Positions 5,510-6,182 of a stretch of DNA of 6,182 nt are shown here, in pieces. Within the stretch, counting starts at the first letter, position 1, and each line of letters begins with the position of its first letter. The notes under the pieces were generated by a model, which saw only the letters and a program-made list of their open reading frames with translations, was not told where the DNA came from and did no database searches. Source of the DNA: a bacterium. Lineage in GTDB: Bacteria > Desulfobacterota > Deferrimicrobia > Deferrimicrobiales > Deferrimicrobiaceae. The DNA is taken from assembly GCA_020056545.1 (NCBI GenBank), contig JAGVHM010000089.1, forward strand, positions 1 through 6,182. Reading direction: 5' to 3'. The position numbers and the translations under genes are program-made.

Positions 5510-6182
5510 GCGTCTCCCCGTCCGCCCGCCGGCAACGAGTCCTGCTTCTGTGCCTGCATAACCACCAGCCGGTGGGAAACTTCGATTTCGTTCTCGAGGA
5601 GGCGACCCGGTGCGCCTACCTGCCGTTTCTCGAAACTCTCTGGCGCTTCCCCGGGATAAAGGCGACCCTGCATTACTCCGGTTACCTGCTCCGCTGGCTT
5701 GCGGAGAATTCACCGGAAGTGATCCGCATCCTCAGGGAAATGGTTTCACGGGGGCAGGTTGAGATTCTTGGCGGCGGGATGTACGAGCCTATACTTGCGC
5801 TGCTGCCGGAGCGTGACCGGCAGGGCCAGTTGCGTGCGATGGCGGACAGCGTCCGTGGCTGCTTCGGCAGGCGGCCGGATGGGGTCTGGCTCGCCGAGCG
5901 CGTATGGGAGCCCGACCTCCCGGCAACGCTGAATTCGGCCGGCGCAAAATACCTTCCCCTGGACGATTACCATTTCCTGCGGGCGGGGCTTCCGCTCGAG
6001 GAGCTGGACGGCGTTTACCTGACGGAGTCCGGCGGCGGCGCGGTCCGCGTGTTCCCGGGGAGCGAGCTTCTCCGGTATCTCATCCCATTCGGCGGCGTGG
6101 ACGAGGCGCTTTCCGCGGTCGAACGGCTTACTTCGAGGGATGTTCCGCACCCCGCCGCTATTTTCGCCGACGACGGCGAGAA
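5506..6182 (+). CDS. GH57 family 4-alpha-glucanotransferase / alpha-amylase (3' partial)
   Basis: Starts at GTG 5506, overlapping the mce stop as GTGA, and runs off the right edge after 225 full codons. The translation closely resembles archaeal and bacterial GH57 4-alpha-glucanotransferases (Thermococcus litoralis type). Motif 1 is LCLHNHQPVGNFDFVLEEA (15-33); motif 2 is GGGMYEPILA; motif 3 is VWLAERVWEP, whose Glu131 matches the catalytic nucleophile; and motif 4 is FADDGE, whose first Asp (222) matches the proposed acid/base. LDDYHFLRAGL and LLRYLIPFGGVDEAL also match that subfamily. The catalytic (beta/alpha)7 barrel therefore looks intact as far as it goes; the C-terminal beta-sandwich domains lie outside. 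The enzyme transfers or hydrolyses alpha-1,4-glucan segments, probably in cytoplasmic glycogen or maltodextrin turnover, since no signal peptide is seen. Transferase versus amylase activity cannot be settled from motifs. Confidence 0.9.
   Translation, partial: MSVSPSARRQRVLLLCLHNHQPVGNFDFVLEEATRCAYLPFLETLWRFPGIKATLHYSGYLLRWLAENSPEVIRILREMVSRGQVEILGGGMYEPILALLPERDRQGQLRAMADSVRGCFGRRPDGVWLAERVWEPDLPATLNSAGAKYLPLDDYHFLRAGLPLEELDGVYLTESGGGAVRVFPGSELLRYLIPFGGVDEALSAVERLTSRDVPHPAAIFADDGE

Noticed and set aside
4952..5713. A 253-codon minus-strand frame across mce and the GH57 start
   Set aside because: It is antisense to two well-identified genes and its translation has no domain.

Overview
The window is GC-rich (about 60% or more by eye) and densely coded on both strands. 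It holds seven protein genes, two of them cut by the window edges. No rRNA, tRNA, CRISPR array, transposase or phage gene is visible. The mix of genes looks like the chromosome of a Gram-negative, probably anaerobic or metabolically versatile bacterium: an exported thioredoxin-fold protein, a ferredoxin/flavodoxin-NADP reductase of the thioredoxin-reductase-like type, an FMN nitronate monooxygenase-like enzyme, a DUF47/Pit phosphate pair, methylmalonyl-CoA epimerase and a GH57 glucanotransferase. A Desulfobacterota/Geobacter-like lineage would fit. That placement is inference from gene content and style, because no marker gene is present.

Layout: (1) 2-1174 (+), the 3' part of an exported TlpA/redoxin-fold protein with a TPR-like C-terminal half, whose CxxC site is replaced by serines. 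(2) 1184-2152 (-), a type-2 ferredoxin-NADP reductase, convergent with gene 1 across only 9 bp. (3) 2153-2279, a divergent control region with a perfect 18-bp tandem duplication, a 12-bp palindrome and a plausible sigma-70-like promoter. (4) 2280-3326 (+), a nitronate monooxygenase/FabK-superfamily FMN enzyme. (5) 3376-3993 and 3986-4990 (+), a DUF47 (PhoU-like) accessory protein and a PiT phosphate permease, overlapping by 8 nt. (6) 4991-5095, a 105-bp gap with only weak stems. (7) 5096-5509 (+), methylmalonyl-CoA epimerase, whose stop overlaps (GTGA) the GTG start of (8) 5506-6182 (+), a GH57 4-alpha-glucanotransferase/amylase that runs off the right edge.

Two functional units are clear: the DUF47-Pit low-affinity phosphate uptake pair, and the translationally coupled epimerase-GH57 pair, which is an unusual pairing of propionate/methylmalonyl metabolism with alpha-glucan metabolism. 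I see no obvious new multi-gene system. The points most worth checking are the cysteine-free thioredoxin fold, the altered NADPH-binding motif and missing C-terminal tail of the reductase, and the tandem repeat that makes the reductase start ambiguous.
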